Positions 27,849 to 36,229 of a DNA stretch of 64,000 nucleotides are shown here, piece after piece. This DNA is from Ralstonia pickettii (GTDB taxonomy: Bacteria; Pseudomonadota; Gammaproteobacteria; Burkholderiales; Burkholderiaceae): contig NZ_JFZG01000024.1 of assembly GCF_000607165.1 (NCBI RefSeq), forward strand, positions 124,001-188,000. Reading direction: 5' to 3'. The notes under the pieces were generated by a model. It was not told the DNA's origin. It saw nothing but the letters and a program-made list of their open reading frames with translations, and ran no database searches. The position numbers were made by a program, and so were the translations under genes. Every line of letters begins with the position of its first letter. The first letter of the stretch is position 1.

Positions 27849-28016
27849 TCATCCTCTGCCCGCGACCAGACCCCAGATGAGGCTGACCACAAACAGCACC
27901 ACGAAAATCATGAACAGGATCTTGGCGATGCTCGCTGCGCCGGCAGCGATGCCGCCAAACCCGAGCACGGCCGCAATCAGGGCGATGATGAAAAAGATGA
28001 CTGCATAACGCAGCAT
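27849..28016 (-). CDS. DUF1328/YtjA-family small membrane protein
   Basis: A 55-residue protein read from the ATG at 28016. The sequence [20 protein letters not shown] followed by [15 protein letters not shown] and a second hydrophobic segment ending in WGLVAGRG is typical of the YtjA family: two membrane helices and almost nothing else. AGGAGGT lies immediately upstream (28019-28025). Such genes are often stress-induced, and it sits beside two DUF883-type genes. Confidence 0.88.
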   Translation of the reverse strand: MLRYAVIFFIIALIAAVLGFGGIAAGAASIAKILFMIFVVLFVVSLIWGLVAGRG

Positions 28017-28106
28017 GGTGACCTCCTGTGCAGTTGAGTGAGCTTGCCGCCATGGGGCGGATACCCCACCGGTTCAGCAAGCCGCGTACCGCGCCAGGAT
28101 GTCGGG

Positions 28107-29513
28107 TTATGCCTCGGTGGCATGCGCGCGGCCGGAGCCCGCGCTGTTGCCGTCGCCACCGTCGTCGGCGTTGCTGTTGCCGTATTCCTCCAGCCGGTTG
28201 TAGAGCGTCTTGAGGCTGATACCGAGCAGTTCAGCCGCGCGCTTCTTCACACCACCACACTGTTCCAGCGTGGCGAGGATGATCTTCTTGTCGGCGCTCG
28301 CCAGTGAGGTGCCGACCGAAATCGTCAGCGTGGAACCGGACGAGACCTGCGTGCTCGACACCTGCAGCGGCACGTTGGCCGTATCGATGCCGGCGTCGTC
28401 GGACAGGATGTACGCGCGTTGCACGTAATTGCGCAGTTCGCGCACATTGCCCGGCCAGTGATAACCGCGCAGCGTTTCCATGGCCGGCGGCAGGAATGCC
28501 TTCTTGGTATTGCTCTGCGCATTGAGCTGATCGAGGAAATGCTGGGCCAGCAGCTCGACATCCTTGCCGCGCTCGCGCAGCGGCGGCAGTTGCAGCGGAA
28601 ACACGTTCAGGCGGTGATACAGGTCGGCGCGCAGCTTGCCGTCGGCCACGGCCTCTTCGGGGTCGCGATTGGTGGCGGCAATCACGCGCACATCGGAGTC
28701 GATCTCGCGGTTGGTGCCCACGCGCATGAACACGCCCGTTTCCAGCACACGCAGCAGTTTCACCTGCAGCTCGATCGGCATCTCGGTTATTTCGTCGAGG
28801 AACAGCGTGCCGCCGTTGGCGCGTTCGAAGTAGCCCTTGTGCTGGCGGTCGGCGCCGGTAAAGCTGCCGCGCTCGTGGCCGAACATTTCCGACTCGATCA
28901 GGTTGGGCGAAATGGCACCGCAATTGACCGGCAGGAACGGCTGCTTGCGACGCAGGCTGAGGTCGTGGATGGTCTGTGCGGCCAGTTCCTTGCCGGTGCC
29001 CGATTCGCCAATCAGCAGCACGGTCGCCTCGGTGGGCGCCACGCGGCTGACCTGGTCATACAGCGTCTGCATCACCGTCGAGTTGCCGAGCATCTGGCCG
29101 AAGAGCCCCAGGCGACGCAGCTCGCCACGCAGGTTGCCGATCTCGGCTTTCAGATCGCCCGGGCGTGGGATGCGCGCCAGTACGGATTTCAAACGTTGGA
29201 AATTGACGGGCTTGACCAGGTAGTCGGCCGCGCCCATGCGCAGGGCCTCGACGGCGGTTTCCACGCTGGCGTGGCCCGTCATGACGATGATCTCGGTGCC
29301 GGAGTGCGGCGCGATGTCTTCCATCAGATCCATGCCGTTGCCGTCGGGCAGGACAAGGTCGATCAGCACGGCATCGGGGCTGTGACGCGACATCTGAATG
29401 CGCGCATCGCGCAGCGACCCGGCCAGCGCGGTGGTGAAGCCTTCGGCGCCCACCAGCTCACCTAGAGCGGCGCGTGCGTTGGCATCGTCTTCGACAATCA
29501 GGATATGTGGCAT
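28107..29513 (-). CDS. Sigma-54-dependent response regulator (NtrC family)
   Basis: 468 residues from the ATG at 29513. The receiver domain (1-120) keeps Asp9/Asp10, the phosphoacceptor Asp52 (AVLIDLVLPDGNG), Thr79 and Lys101. The AAA+ domain has Walker A GESGTGKE (169-176) and a sigma-54 contact loop GSFTGA (216-221), a conservative variant of GAFTGA. A Fis-type helix-turn-helix closes the protein (GVKKRAAELLGISLKTLYNRL). No histidine kinase gene adjoins it, so it is an orphan regulator here. rpoN lies 2.6 kb away. Confidence 0.93.
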   Translation of the reverse strand: MPHILIVEDDANARAALGELVGAEGFTTALAGSLRDARIQMSRHSPDAVLIDLVLPDGNGMDLMEDIAPHSGTEIIVMTGHASVETAVEALRMGAADYLVKPVNFQRLKSVLARIPRPGDLKAEIGNLRGELRRLGLFGQMLGNSTVMQTLYDQVSRVAPTEATVLLIGESGTGKELAAQTIHDLSLRRKQPFLPVNCGAISPNLIESEMFGHERGSFTGADRQHKGYFERANGGTLFLDEITEMPIELQVKLLRVLETGVFMRVGTNREIDSDVRVIAATNRDPEEAVADGKLRADLYHRLNVFPLQLPPLRERGKDVELLAQHFLDQLNAQSNTKKAFLPPAMETLRGYHWPGNVRELRNYVQRAYILSDDAGIDTANVPLQVSSTQVSSGSTLTISVGTSLASADKKIILATLEQCGGVKKRAAELLGISLKTLYNRLEEYGNSNADDGGDGNSAGSGRAHATEA

Positions 29514-30054
29514 CTCGATTTGGTTGGATGAGCCGGTTATGTGCCGGCGGTCATGCAGGGTGCAACGGCCCGCTCGGCTAGAGGACCGGCGGCAGGTGCA
29601 AAAAGTATTCCATCCAATACAACCTCCGCCATCGCGCGCCTCAACCCGCGTCGTCAACGCGGGTGTCGGTAACTTTTACACGCACGCATGCAAGAAATGG
29701 ATCGAATGCATCACTCCAGGGCGGGCCACTGGTACTACGCAGGAGTCAGCATAGTTGAGAAGGTCCGCGCTTCGCCACCTGCGGGCCGAAATGGACATCG
29801 TACGCCGCATGACAAATGTGAAACCCGCGCTGCATCTGCGTCTCAGGCCCGTTTCTTGTCAGCGTTTGGCCGACAGGATGGAAGAAACGTCAGCGCATGC
29901 CCGACATACAACGCACTTGGGCGGCCCTGATAATGGCTCAACTTTTCAACACAATGTGACGGGATGACGACGTACCCTGCCTTCCGAAGACTGCATCGCT
30001 GAAGATGCAGCCGCTCGCCAGGACGTCCCCGTCGCGACCAACCACGAGGGAGCC

Positions 30055-31158
30055 ATGTCCTTGAGCGAAGCCTTCGCCGACGACCGCGCAGTGACCATCG
30101 GGCGCCTGCGCTATCCCCCTGCCCTGGCCGACTTTGACGACACCGAACGCGTGCCGTCTGACGCCGGAACATCCTCTGTTCAATCGATTGCCGAGCCGGA
30201 TTTCGGTCTCCTCTACGGCCGCTCGCCGGTGATGCGTGCGCTGTACGACCAGATCGGCAAGGTGTCGGGCACGCTGGCCACGGTGCTCATCATGGGCGAA
30301 TCGGGTACCGGCAAAGAGTTGATCGCGCGCACGGTACACGACATGAGCCCGCGCGCAGACCAGGCCTTCATCGCAGTGAACTGCGGCGCCATCTCGCCCA
30401 ACCTGATCGAGTCCGAACTGTTCGGCCACGAAAAGGGCAGCTTTACCGGGGCGGCCCAGCGTCATGTCGGCTATTTCGAACATGCCTGCGGCGGCACGAT
30501 CTTCCTGGACGAGATCACCGAGATGCCGGTCGAGATGCAGGTCAAGCTGCTGCGCGTGCTGGAGACCGGCGTGTTCATGCGGGTGGGCGGCACCGAGCCG
30601 ATCCAGACGCGCGCGCGCATCATCGCTGCCACCAACCGCAACCTGCTGGAAGCAGTGAGCGAAGGCGCCTTTCGCGAAGATCTGATGTATCGCCTGGCCG
30701 TGGTGCCGCTGCAGGTGCCGCCGCTGCGCGATCGCGAAGACGACATTGAAGAGCTGGCCCTGCACTTCCTTGCCCAGTTCAACGCTGCGCACCAAACCGA
30801 CAAGGTGTTCTCTCGCCAGGCTCTGGCGGCACTGCGAGGCCAGCCGTGGCCGGGCAATGTGCGCGAGTTGCGCAACGCCGTGCAGCGCGGATACATCCTC
30901 GGCGAGAAAACGGTGGAGCTGGCCGCACCGCTGGCGCCCGCACGCGGCCCTGCGCGCCCGACCGTCAAGGAGGGTGTGCTCAGCCTGTCGGTGGGCGTGA
31001 CGCTGGCCGATGCGCAACGCGCGATGATCCTGGCCACGCTGGAGCATTTTCATGGGGATAAGCGCCAAGCCGCCAAGACGCTCGGCGTCAGCCTGAAGAC
31101 GCTGTACAACCGCCTCGACCTCTATCAAAGCACCGCGGCCGCCGCCATGGCTGCCTGA
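30055..31158 (+). CDS. Sigma-54 activator lacking a receiver domain
   Basis: 367 residues with GAGGGAG just before the ATG. Only about 50 residues precede the AAA+ domain, so there is no receiver, GAF or PAS input domain. Walker A GESGTGKE is at 81-88, the sigma-54 loop is GSFTGA (128-133), and a Fis-type helix-turn-helix (GDKRQAAKTLGVSLKTLYNRL) ends the protein. It resembles the neighbouring NtrC-type regulator closely in the AAA+ region. Without an input domain it may be constitutively active, controlled by level or by a separate inhibitor as PspF is. The 541-bp gap upstream (29514-30054) holds no gene that I can support. Confidence 0.92.
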   Translation: MSLSEAFADDRAVTIGRLRYPPALADFDDTERVPSDAGTSSVQSIAEPDFGLLYGRSPVMRALYDQIGKVSGTLATVLIMGESGTGKELIARTVHDMSPRADQAFIAVNCGAISPNLIESELFGHEKGSFTGAAQRHVGYFEHACGGTIFLDEITEMPVEMQVKLLRVLETGVFMRVGGTEPIQTRARIIAATNRNLLEAVSEGAFREDLMYRLAVVPLQVPPLRDREDDIEELALHFLAQFNAAHQTDKVFSRQALAALRGQPWPGNVRELRNAVQRGYILGEKTVELAAPLAPARGPARPTVKEGVLSLSVGVTLADAQRAMILATLEHFHGDKRQAAKTLGVSLKTLYNRLDLYQSTAAAAMAA

Positions 31159-31224
31159 CGGCTCTGCTTCTCTAAGCTCGACGCTTCCGACCCTGTCATA
31201 CCCCGCTGCATCCGCGCTGACGTT

Positions 31225-31371
31225 CTAGCGCGGATGTGCGTGCGCGCGTTCGCCCGGATGCTCGTGGCGGCGGCGCTCCTGCGGTTCCGGTGTCGGGCGG
31301 CGGGGTGCGGGTTCGGTCTCCGCGCGGGCGCGCGGGCCCGTGCGGACGGCGGTGGTAAGTGTCATCGGCAT
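31225..31371 (-). CDS. Possible 48-residue basic/proline-rich ORF
   Basis: ORF from the ATG at 31371, with AAGGGAAGGG about 7 bp upstream. The product is hydrophilic (TEPAPRRPTPEPQERRRHEHPG) and has no recognised domain. It is 22 bp downstream of the exported protein at 31394-31801 on the same strand. Coding is possible but weakly supported. Confidence 0.3.
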   Translation of the reverse strand: MPMTLTTAVRTGPRARAETEPAPRRPTPEPQERRRHEHPGERAHAHPR

Positions 31372-31393
31372 GGCGAGCCCTTCCCTTTCAACG

Positions 31394-31801
31394 TTACTGG
31401 CCTGGCTTCGAGCTACCGGGGTAGGAATTGCCGGTCGTCGTCGCTGCATCGTTGCCGCCGGACTGCACGCCCGAGTGCGACATGTCGCCCGCGCTATTGG
31501 TACCGCCCGGCACGGTTGCATCCGACTTTGATTTCTTGTGATAGCGATGCTTCTTGTGCATGGGCTTGCTGGTGTCACTGCCACTAGCCGCGGCAGGTGT
31601 CGCCTGGCTGCCTGGCATCGACGTATTAGCCGTGCGGTCGGCAGTCGAAGACGGCGGATCGGTGCGCTTGCCCTGCGCCTTGGTCGGATTGCTGGATTCC
31701 TGGTTATCGACCGGCGCGGTCGTTGTCTGGGCCATGGCCGTGCCGATGCCAAGCCCGAAGATGGCGCTGGCGAGCGCAGCGGTCAGGAAACGTGTTCGCA
31801 T
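31394..31801 (-). CDS. Exported low-complexity protein
   Basis: 135 residues from the ATG at 31801, with AGGAGA 8 bp ahead. A signal peptide (RFLTAALASAIFGLGIGTAMA) precedes a mature region rich in Ser, Thr, Gly and Pro, with one basic patch (KPMHKKHRYHKKSKSD). No fold is recognised; it looks disordered. It is divergent from rpoN, with about 320 bp between the start codons. Confidence 0.7.
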   Translation of the reverse strand: MRTRFLTAALASAIFGLGIGTAMAQTTTAPVDNQESSNPTKAQGKRTDPPSSTADRTANTSMPGSQATPAAASGSDTSKPMHKKHRYHKKSKSDATVPGGTNSAGDMSHSGVQSGGNDAATTTGNSYPGSSKPGQ

Positions 31802-32048
31802 AGGGTTTTCTCCTGGGATGTAATGCTCGATGAGAAGGCGATGGAAGCGCACTGCGGCGCGTCTCCCGCCTCCCTCCGCAGCAACGCATGTACCTGCGGT
31901 GCCACCCACCTGCGTCTGCCGGCGCAGTGCGCAAGCGCAGCCGGCGCTGTCATGTGCCGGCAACAATGGGCATATAAAAACGACATGACCATGTAGAAAC
32001 GGCGTGCCAGCCGCCCGTAAAGCCTTGTGGTGACTGGCTTTGTTGACA

Positions 32049-32064
32049 TGGCATACCCTTTGCA
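32049..32064 (+). promoter_or_regulatory. Predicted sigma-54 (-24/-12) promoter of rpoN
   Basis: TGGCATACCCTTTGCA matches the TGGCAC-N5-TTGCA consensus at all but one of the conserved positions, with exactly 10 bp between GG and GC. It lies 61 bp upstream of the rpoN start codon, so sigma-54 may drive its own synthesis. Confidence 0.7.
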
Positions 32065-32124
32065 TCGATGCGGTGACCTGTCGACGGAAATGTCGACGCC
32101 CACTCACCAAAGGAGGCAAGGCGA

Positions 32125-33627
32125 ATGGTCAAGGCCGCTCTGGAAATGCGTGCGAAGCAGCATCTCGCGCTAACGCCGCGACTGCAGCAATCCGTCAAGC
32201 TGCTGCAGTTGTCTGCAACCGAATTTGCGCAGGAAATGCAAGAAGCGCTCGCAAGCAATCCGTTCCTCGAAGAAGTCGAGCAAGAAGCAGGTGCGCAGCC
32301 TGATGCCGCGCGCACCGGCGACATTGCCATTTCTGCCGATCGGGACGGCGCCGCGGCCGATCACACGCCTGCAGACGACGCTCCGCTGGAAACCACCACC
32401 AGCGCCATCGAAACCGACCCGACGCTGGCCGCATCGGAAGATTTCCCGACCGACTTCAGCACCTACTACAGCCATGGTGGCGGTCACCATGGCGATGGTG
32501 AAGACAGCGACATCGGTGAATGGGTGCACTCCACGCCAAGCCTGCGCGAGCATCTGCATCAGGAGTTGCGCAGCTATCGCTTGTCTGAGCGCGACTGCCT
32601 GCTCGCACAGACGCTGATTGAAGCGCTGGACGACGACGGCTACCTGCGTCAGTTGCTCTCCGAGTTGATTCCGCTGGCACCGGTGGAACCGCCGCCCACC
32701 GAGAAGGAAATGCAGATTGCACTGGCGCTCGTGCAAAGCCTGGACCCGCCGGGCGTGGCCGCGCGTGATCTGGCGGAGTGCCTGCGCCTGCAGATCGAAG
32801 CGCGCCCCGCCGATACCGAAGCCGAAGAACGCATCCAGGAGATTGCGCAAGACATCGTGCGTAACCACCTGCCGCGATTGGCCAAGCGCGAACTCACGCA
32901 GATGCGTCGCGCGCTCGGCTGCACCGAAGAGGAGTTGCGCGATGCCTGCGCACTGATCCGCATGCTGGACCCGCGCCCGGGGCTGCGCTTTTCGCAAGCG
33001 CATGCGGGCTACATCGTGCCCGACGTGATCGTCGCCAAGATCAAGGGCAAGTGGGTTGCCGTAACCAACCCGGCGGTGGCACCGTGCGCGCGCGTCAATA
33101 AGGTCTACGCGGAGTTGTTTGCCCAGACGCGCGGCCACAATCGCACGCCGCTGGCGCACCAACTGCAGGAAGCCCGCTGGCTGATCCGCAACGCGCAGCA
33201 GCGCTTCGCCACCATCCAGCGCGTGGCCGAGGCGATCGTCGCGCACCAGAAGCACTTCCTGGAATACGGCGAGGTGGCCATGAAGCCTCTGGTGCTGCGT
33301 GACGTGGCTGAAGAGCTGGGCCTGCACGAATCGACCATCTCGCGCGCCACAGGCAACAAGTACATGGCCACGCCGCGCGGCATCTTCGAGTTCAAATACT
33401 TCTTCTCGCGCCAGCTGGCAACCGATACCGGCGGCGCATGCTCGGCGGCTTCGGTGCGGGCGTTGCTCAAGGAGATGATCGAAGCCGAAGACTCGGACGC
33501 GCCGCTCTCCGATGTGTCGCTCGCCAAGATGCTGGCCGAGCAGGGCGTGATCGTTGCGCGCCGCACTGTCGCCAAGTATCGCGGGCTCATGCGCATTGCG
33601 CCCGCGGAAATGCGGCGGCAGGTCTGA
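32125..33627 (+). CDS. rpoN: RNA polymerase sigma-54 factor
   Basis: 500 residues; AGGAGG lies 8 bp before the ATG. Region I (KQHLALTPRLQQSVKLLQLSATEFAQEM) binds activators, an acidic region II follows, and the C-terminal RpoN box ARRTVAKYR (478-486) reads the -24 element. All three regions are intact. Ralstonia species are known to carry a second rpoN on the megaplasmid, which fits the replicon type seen here. Two sigma-54 activators lie upstream. This sigma does not work without such AAA+ activators. Confidence 0.96.
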   Translation: MVKAALEMRAKQHLALTPRLQQSVKLLQLSATEFAQEMQEALASNPFLEEVEQEAGAQPDAARTGDIAISADRDGAAADHTPADDAPLETTTSAIETDPTLAASEDFPTDFSTYYSHGGGHHGDGEDSDIGEWVHSTPSLREHLHQELRSYRLSERDCLLAQTLIEALDDDGYLRQLLSELIPLAPVEPPPTEKEMQIALALVQSLDPPGVAARDLAECLRLQIEARPADTEAEERIQEIAQDIVRNHLPRLAKRELTQMRRALGCTEEELRDACALIRMLDPRPGLRFSQAHAGYIVPDVIVAKIKGKWVAVTNPAVAPCARVNKVYAELFAQTRGHNRTPLAHQLQEARWLIRNAQQRFATIQRVAEAIVAHQKHFLEYGEVAMKPLVLRDVAEELGLHESTISRATGNKYMATPRGIFEFKYFFSRQLATDTGGACSAASVRALLKEMIEAEDSDAPLSDVSLAKMLAEQGVIVARRTVAKYRGLMRIAPAEMRRQV

Positions 33628-33652
33628 CGCGCCCGCTACCGACAGGAGCCCT

Positions 33653-34867
33653 GTGCACAAGCTGCCCACCGATCACTACCCGCATCGCGACGACGGCGAT
33701 GCGACGACCGCGTCCTTGCATCTGGCCGACGTGACGATGTTCTGGGCGGCGGAAAGCGGTGGCGTCAAACGCTACCTGCGCGCCAAGCACGACTTCCTGC
33801 GCTCCACGCACTGGCGGCACACGTTGGTCGTGCCCGGCACGGCGGACGACGCTACCAATGAGATCGCCGTGGTGCCGGGCGTGCCGCTGCCGCTATCGCA
33901 TGGCTATCGCATTCCGCTGCGCACGGGGCCGGCCGTGCGAGCGCTGTGTGCATTGTCGCCAGACCTCATTGAAGCCGGAGACCCGTACCGACTGTCGTGG
34001 GCGGCGGTGCAGGCCGGCGCGCAGCTCCAAGTGCCGGTGGCGGCGTTTTATCACTCCGATCTGCCCGCGTTCTTCCGCCGCCTGGGCGGCCCGCCTGCCG
34101 AACTGGCCGCTGCCGCGTACGCCCGCAAGCTGTATCCGCACTTCGATACGGTGTTCGTGCCCAGCCGCTACATCGCGCAGAAAGTGGCCGACCTTGGTGT
34201 GCAACGCATCGAACTGCAGCCGCTGGGCGTAGACACGCGCCTGTTCCATCCCGCGCGGCGCTCGCTGCGCTGGCGCGAACAACTTGACTTGCCGCGCGAT
34301 GCACGCGTGCTGCTGTACGTCGGCCGCTATGCGCCAGAGAAGAATCTGCACGTACTGTGCGACGCGGTGGACAAGCTCGACGACGGCAGCGTGCTCGTCA
34401 CCATTGGTTCGGGCCCGACACCCCCACGTGGTAAGCAAGTGCGCGCCCTCGCTTATGAAGGCGACACGCAGCACCTGGCCGCCGCCATGGCGAGTGCCGA
34501 TGTGTTTGTGCACGCGGGCGATCAGGAAACATTCGGCCTCGTCGCATTGGAAGCGATGGCCAGCGGCGTGCCGGTCGTCACCTGCGCGGCCGGCGGCTTA
34601 AGCGAGCTGGTGAACGAGCGTGTCGGCTATGCCGTGCCGCGCTGCCGCGCTGACGATTTCGCGCAGGCGCTACAGGCGCTGCGTCAACGCGATCCGGTCG
34701 CACTGGCGCACGCGGCGCGCCGGCATGCCATGCAGTACGACTGGCGGGCCGTGCTGCCGCAACTGCTGCAACGCTATCTGGCCCTGCTCGGCCGGCAAAC
34801 CAGCGCCGCGCCGGACACAACTCCACAACCGGCTCGCGAGCGCGTGCGTGCATCGCGCGCCCGGTAG
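33653..34867 (+). CDS. GT4-type glycosyltransferase
   Basis: 404 residues from a GTG at 33653, with CAGGAGCC ahead; it starts 25 bp after rpoN. The C-terminal Rossmann domain holds VLLYVGRYAPEKNLHVLCDAV and the E-x7-E donor-site motif (HAGDQETFGLVALEAMASG), hallmarks of GT4 retaining enzymes that use nucleotide sugars. The acceptor is unknown. A DUF2334-type deacetylase follows after 21 bp, and a second GT4 enzyme with a PAP2 phosphatase converges from the other strand, suggesting an envelope glycan or glycolipid. Confidence 0.87.
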   Translation: MHKLPTDHYPHRDDGDATTASLHLADVTMFWAAESGGVKRYLRAKHDFLRSTHWRHTLVVPGTADDATNEIAVVPGVPLPLSHGYRIPLRTGPAVRALCALSPDLIEAGDPYRLSWAAVQAGAQLQVPVAAFYHSDLPAFFRRLGGPPAELAAAAYARKLYPHFDTVFVPSRYIAQKVADLGVQRIELQPLGVDTRLFHPARRSLRWREQLDLPRDARVLLYVGRYAPEKNLHVLCDAVDKLDDGSVLVTIGSGPTPPRGKQVRALAYEGDTQHLAAAMASADVFVHAGDQETFGLVALEAMASGVPVVTCAAGGLSELVNERVGYAVPRCRADDFAQALQALRQRDPVALAHAARRHAMQYDWRAVLPQLLQRYLALLGRQTSAAPDTTPQPARERVRASRAR

Positions 34868-34888
34868 CCCTGATCGATTCTGTTCATC

Positions 34889-35683
34889 ATGTCGCGCTAT
34901 CTCATTCTTGCCATGCACGATGTCACGCCCGCCACTTGGCCTGCGTGCAAGGTGTTGCTTTCAGCGTTGGATGAGGTGGCGCGCGTACCAAAGTCTCTGC
35001 TGGTCATCCCAAACTTCTATCGCGGCCCGACCGCACGCAGCAGTGAGCGTTTCTGCCGCGTCATGAGCGAATGCCTGGCCGAGGGCGATGAGCTTGTCTT
35101 GCATGGCTATGCGCACCTCGACGACCAGCCCCCCGGCGGCGTGATCGACCAACTGATCCGCACGCGCTATACCGCAGGCGAAGGCGAATTCTCTGCAATT
35201 CCGCTGGCGGCGGCACGTGCGCGCATTGAGGCCGGCGCCGCGTGGTTTGCAGCCAACGGCTGGCCGCTGCATGGCTTTGTGGCCCCGGCGTGGCTGATGA
35301 ACCGGCCAACCTGGGAGGCGCTCGATGGCCTGCCCCTGCGCTACACGACCACGCTGCAGCGCTTCTACTTGCTGCACCCGCGGCGCCCGCTCAAGGCGCC
35401 ATGCCTGACGTACAGCGTGCGTTCGCCGGCGCGCCGGCTGGTGTCGCGGTATTACCTGCGCTGGCTGGCGCAGCGGCACGCGGAGGCACCACTGCTGCGC
35501 CTGGGCCTGCACCCGGCTGACGCGGCGCATCCCGACGTCATTCGCCATTGGCAGGAATTGCTCGCTGCATGCCTGGAGACGCGCACGCCCGTTACCAAGA
35601 ACGGCTTTGCGCAGGTGCTGGCCCAAGCCTGGATGGGCGGCCCGGAAACCACCATCGCCGGGCACGCGCAAACGTCATACTGA
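34889..35683 (+). CDS. DUF2334 polysaccharide deacetylase-like protein
   Basis: 264 residues. The N-terminus (YLILAMHDVTP) and ELVLHGYAHLDDQ carry the HD and H-x3-H style metal ligands of the DUF2334 branch of carbohydrate esterase 4. No signal peptide is present, so it would act in the cytoplasm, possibly on a sugar-lipid intermediate made by the adjacent glycosyltransferase. It ends 9 bp from the converging PAP2 gene. Confidence 0.82.
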   Translation: MSRYLILAMHDVTPATWPACKVLLSALDEVARVPKSLLVIPNFYRGPTARSSERFCRVMSECLAEGDELVLHGYAHLDDQPPGGVIDQLIRTRYTAGEGEFSAIPLAAARARIEAGAAWFAANGWPLHGFVAPAWLMNRPTWEALDGLPLRYTTTLQRFYLLHPRRPLKAPCLTYSVRSPARRLVSRYYLRWLAQRHAEAPLLRLGLHPADAAHPDVIRHWQELLAACLETRTPVTKNGFAQVLAQAWMGGPETTIAGHAQTSY

Positions 35684-35692
35684 ACGCAAGCG

Positions 35693-36229
35693 CTAGAACA
35701 ACCACACCGACAATCCGCCGATCAGCATCCCGAGCCCGGCACCGGCCAGCACGTCGCTCGGATAGTGCAGGCCAAGCACGACGCGAGAGACGGCCACCAT
35801 CAGCGTAAACGGCACGAGCGCCAGCGCCATGCGCGGGTAATACGCGGCCATCACGATGCTGAACGACACCGCGTGCAGCGTGTGGCCCGACGGAAAGCTG
35901 AACTGATCGAGCACGCGCCCGCACAGGTGGATCTCTTCGCACGAGAGGTAGGGCCGCGGTCGGCACACGCCGCGCTTGAGCAGGATGTAGATAACCAGCG
36001 AGAGCAGCCCCGTGAGCCCCATCTGCTTGGCGCATTCCCAGCCGGTGTCACCGCCCACCACGGGCAACGCCGCCATCAACGCATACCAAAGCATGCCGTC
36101 ACCCAGGCGGCTGACACCACGATAGAAGCGCATGGCCGAGGCATCGCCCGCCACGTGGTTGAGCGCCACGGCGAGTTGCCGATCGCGCTCGCGCCAGCGC
36201 TTCCAGTCAGGCCAGGCGTGGGTCGCCAT
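35693..36229 (-). CDS. PAP2-family membrane phosphatase
   Basis: 178 residues from the ATG at 36229. The three-part acid phosphatase signature is complete: KRGVCRPRP, FPSGHTLHA and SRVVLGLHYPSDVLAG, spread across about five membrane helices. Such enzymes dephosphorylate undecaprenyl pyrophosphate or other lipid phosphates at the membrane. The start lies 23 bp inside the upstream glycosyltransferase gene, so the two are co-translated. Confidence 0.9.
   Translation of the reverse strand: MATHAWPDWKRWRERDRQLAVALNHVAGDASAMRFYRGVSRLGDGMLWYALMAALPVVGGDTGWECAKQMGLTGLLSLVIYILLKRGVCRPRPYLSCEEIHLCGRVLDQFSFPSGHTLHAVSFSIVMAAYYPRMALALVPFTLMVAVSRVVLGLHYPSDVLAGAGLGMLIGGLSVWLF

Noticed and set aside
29755-29967. 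A 70-codon frame in the gap between the two sigma-54 activators
   Set aside because: No ribosome binding site, no domain and shadow-like composition; left as non-coding.
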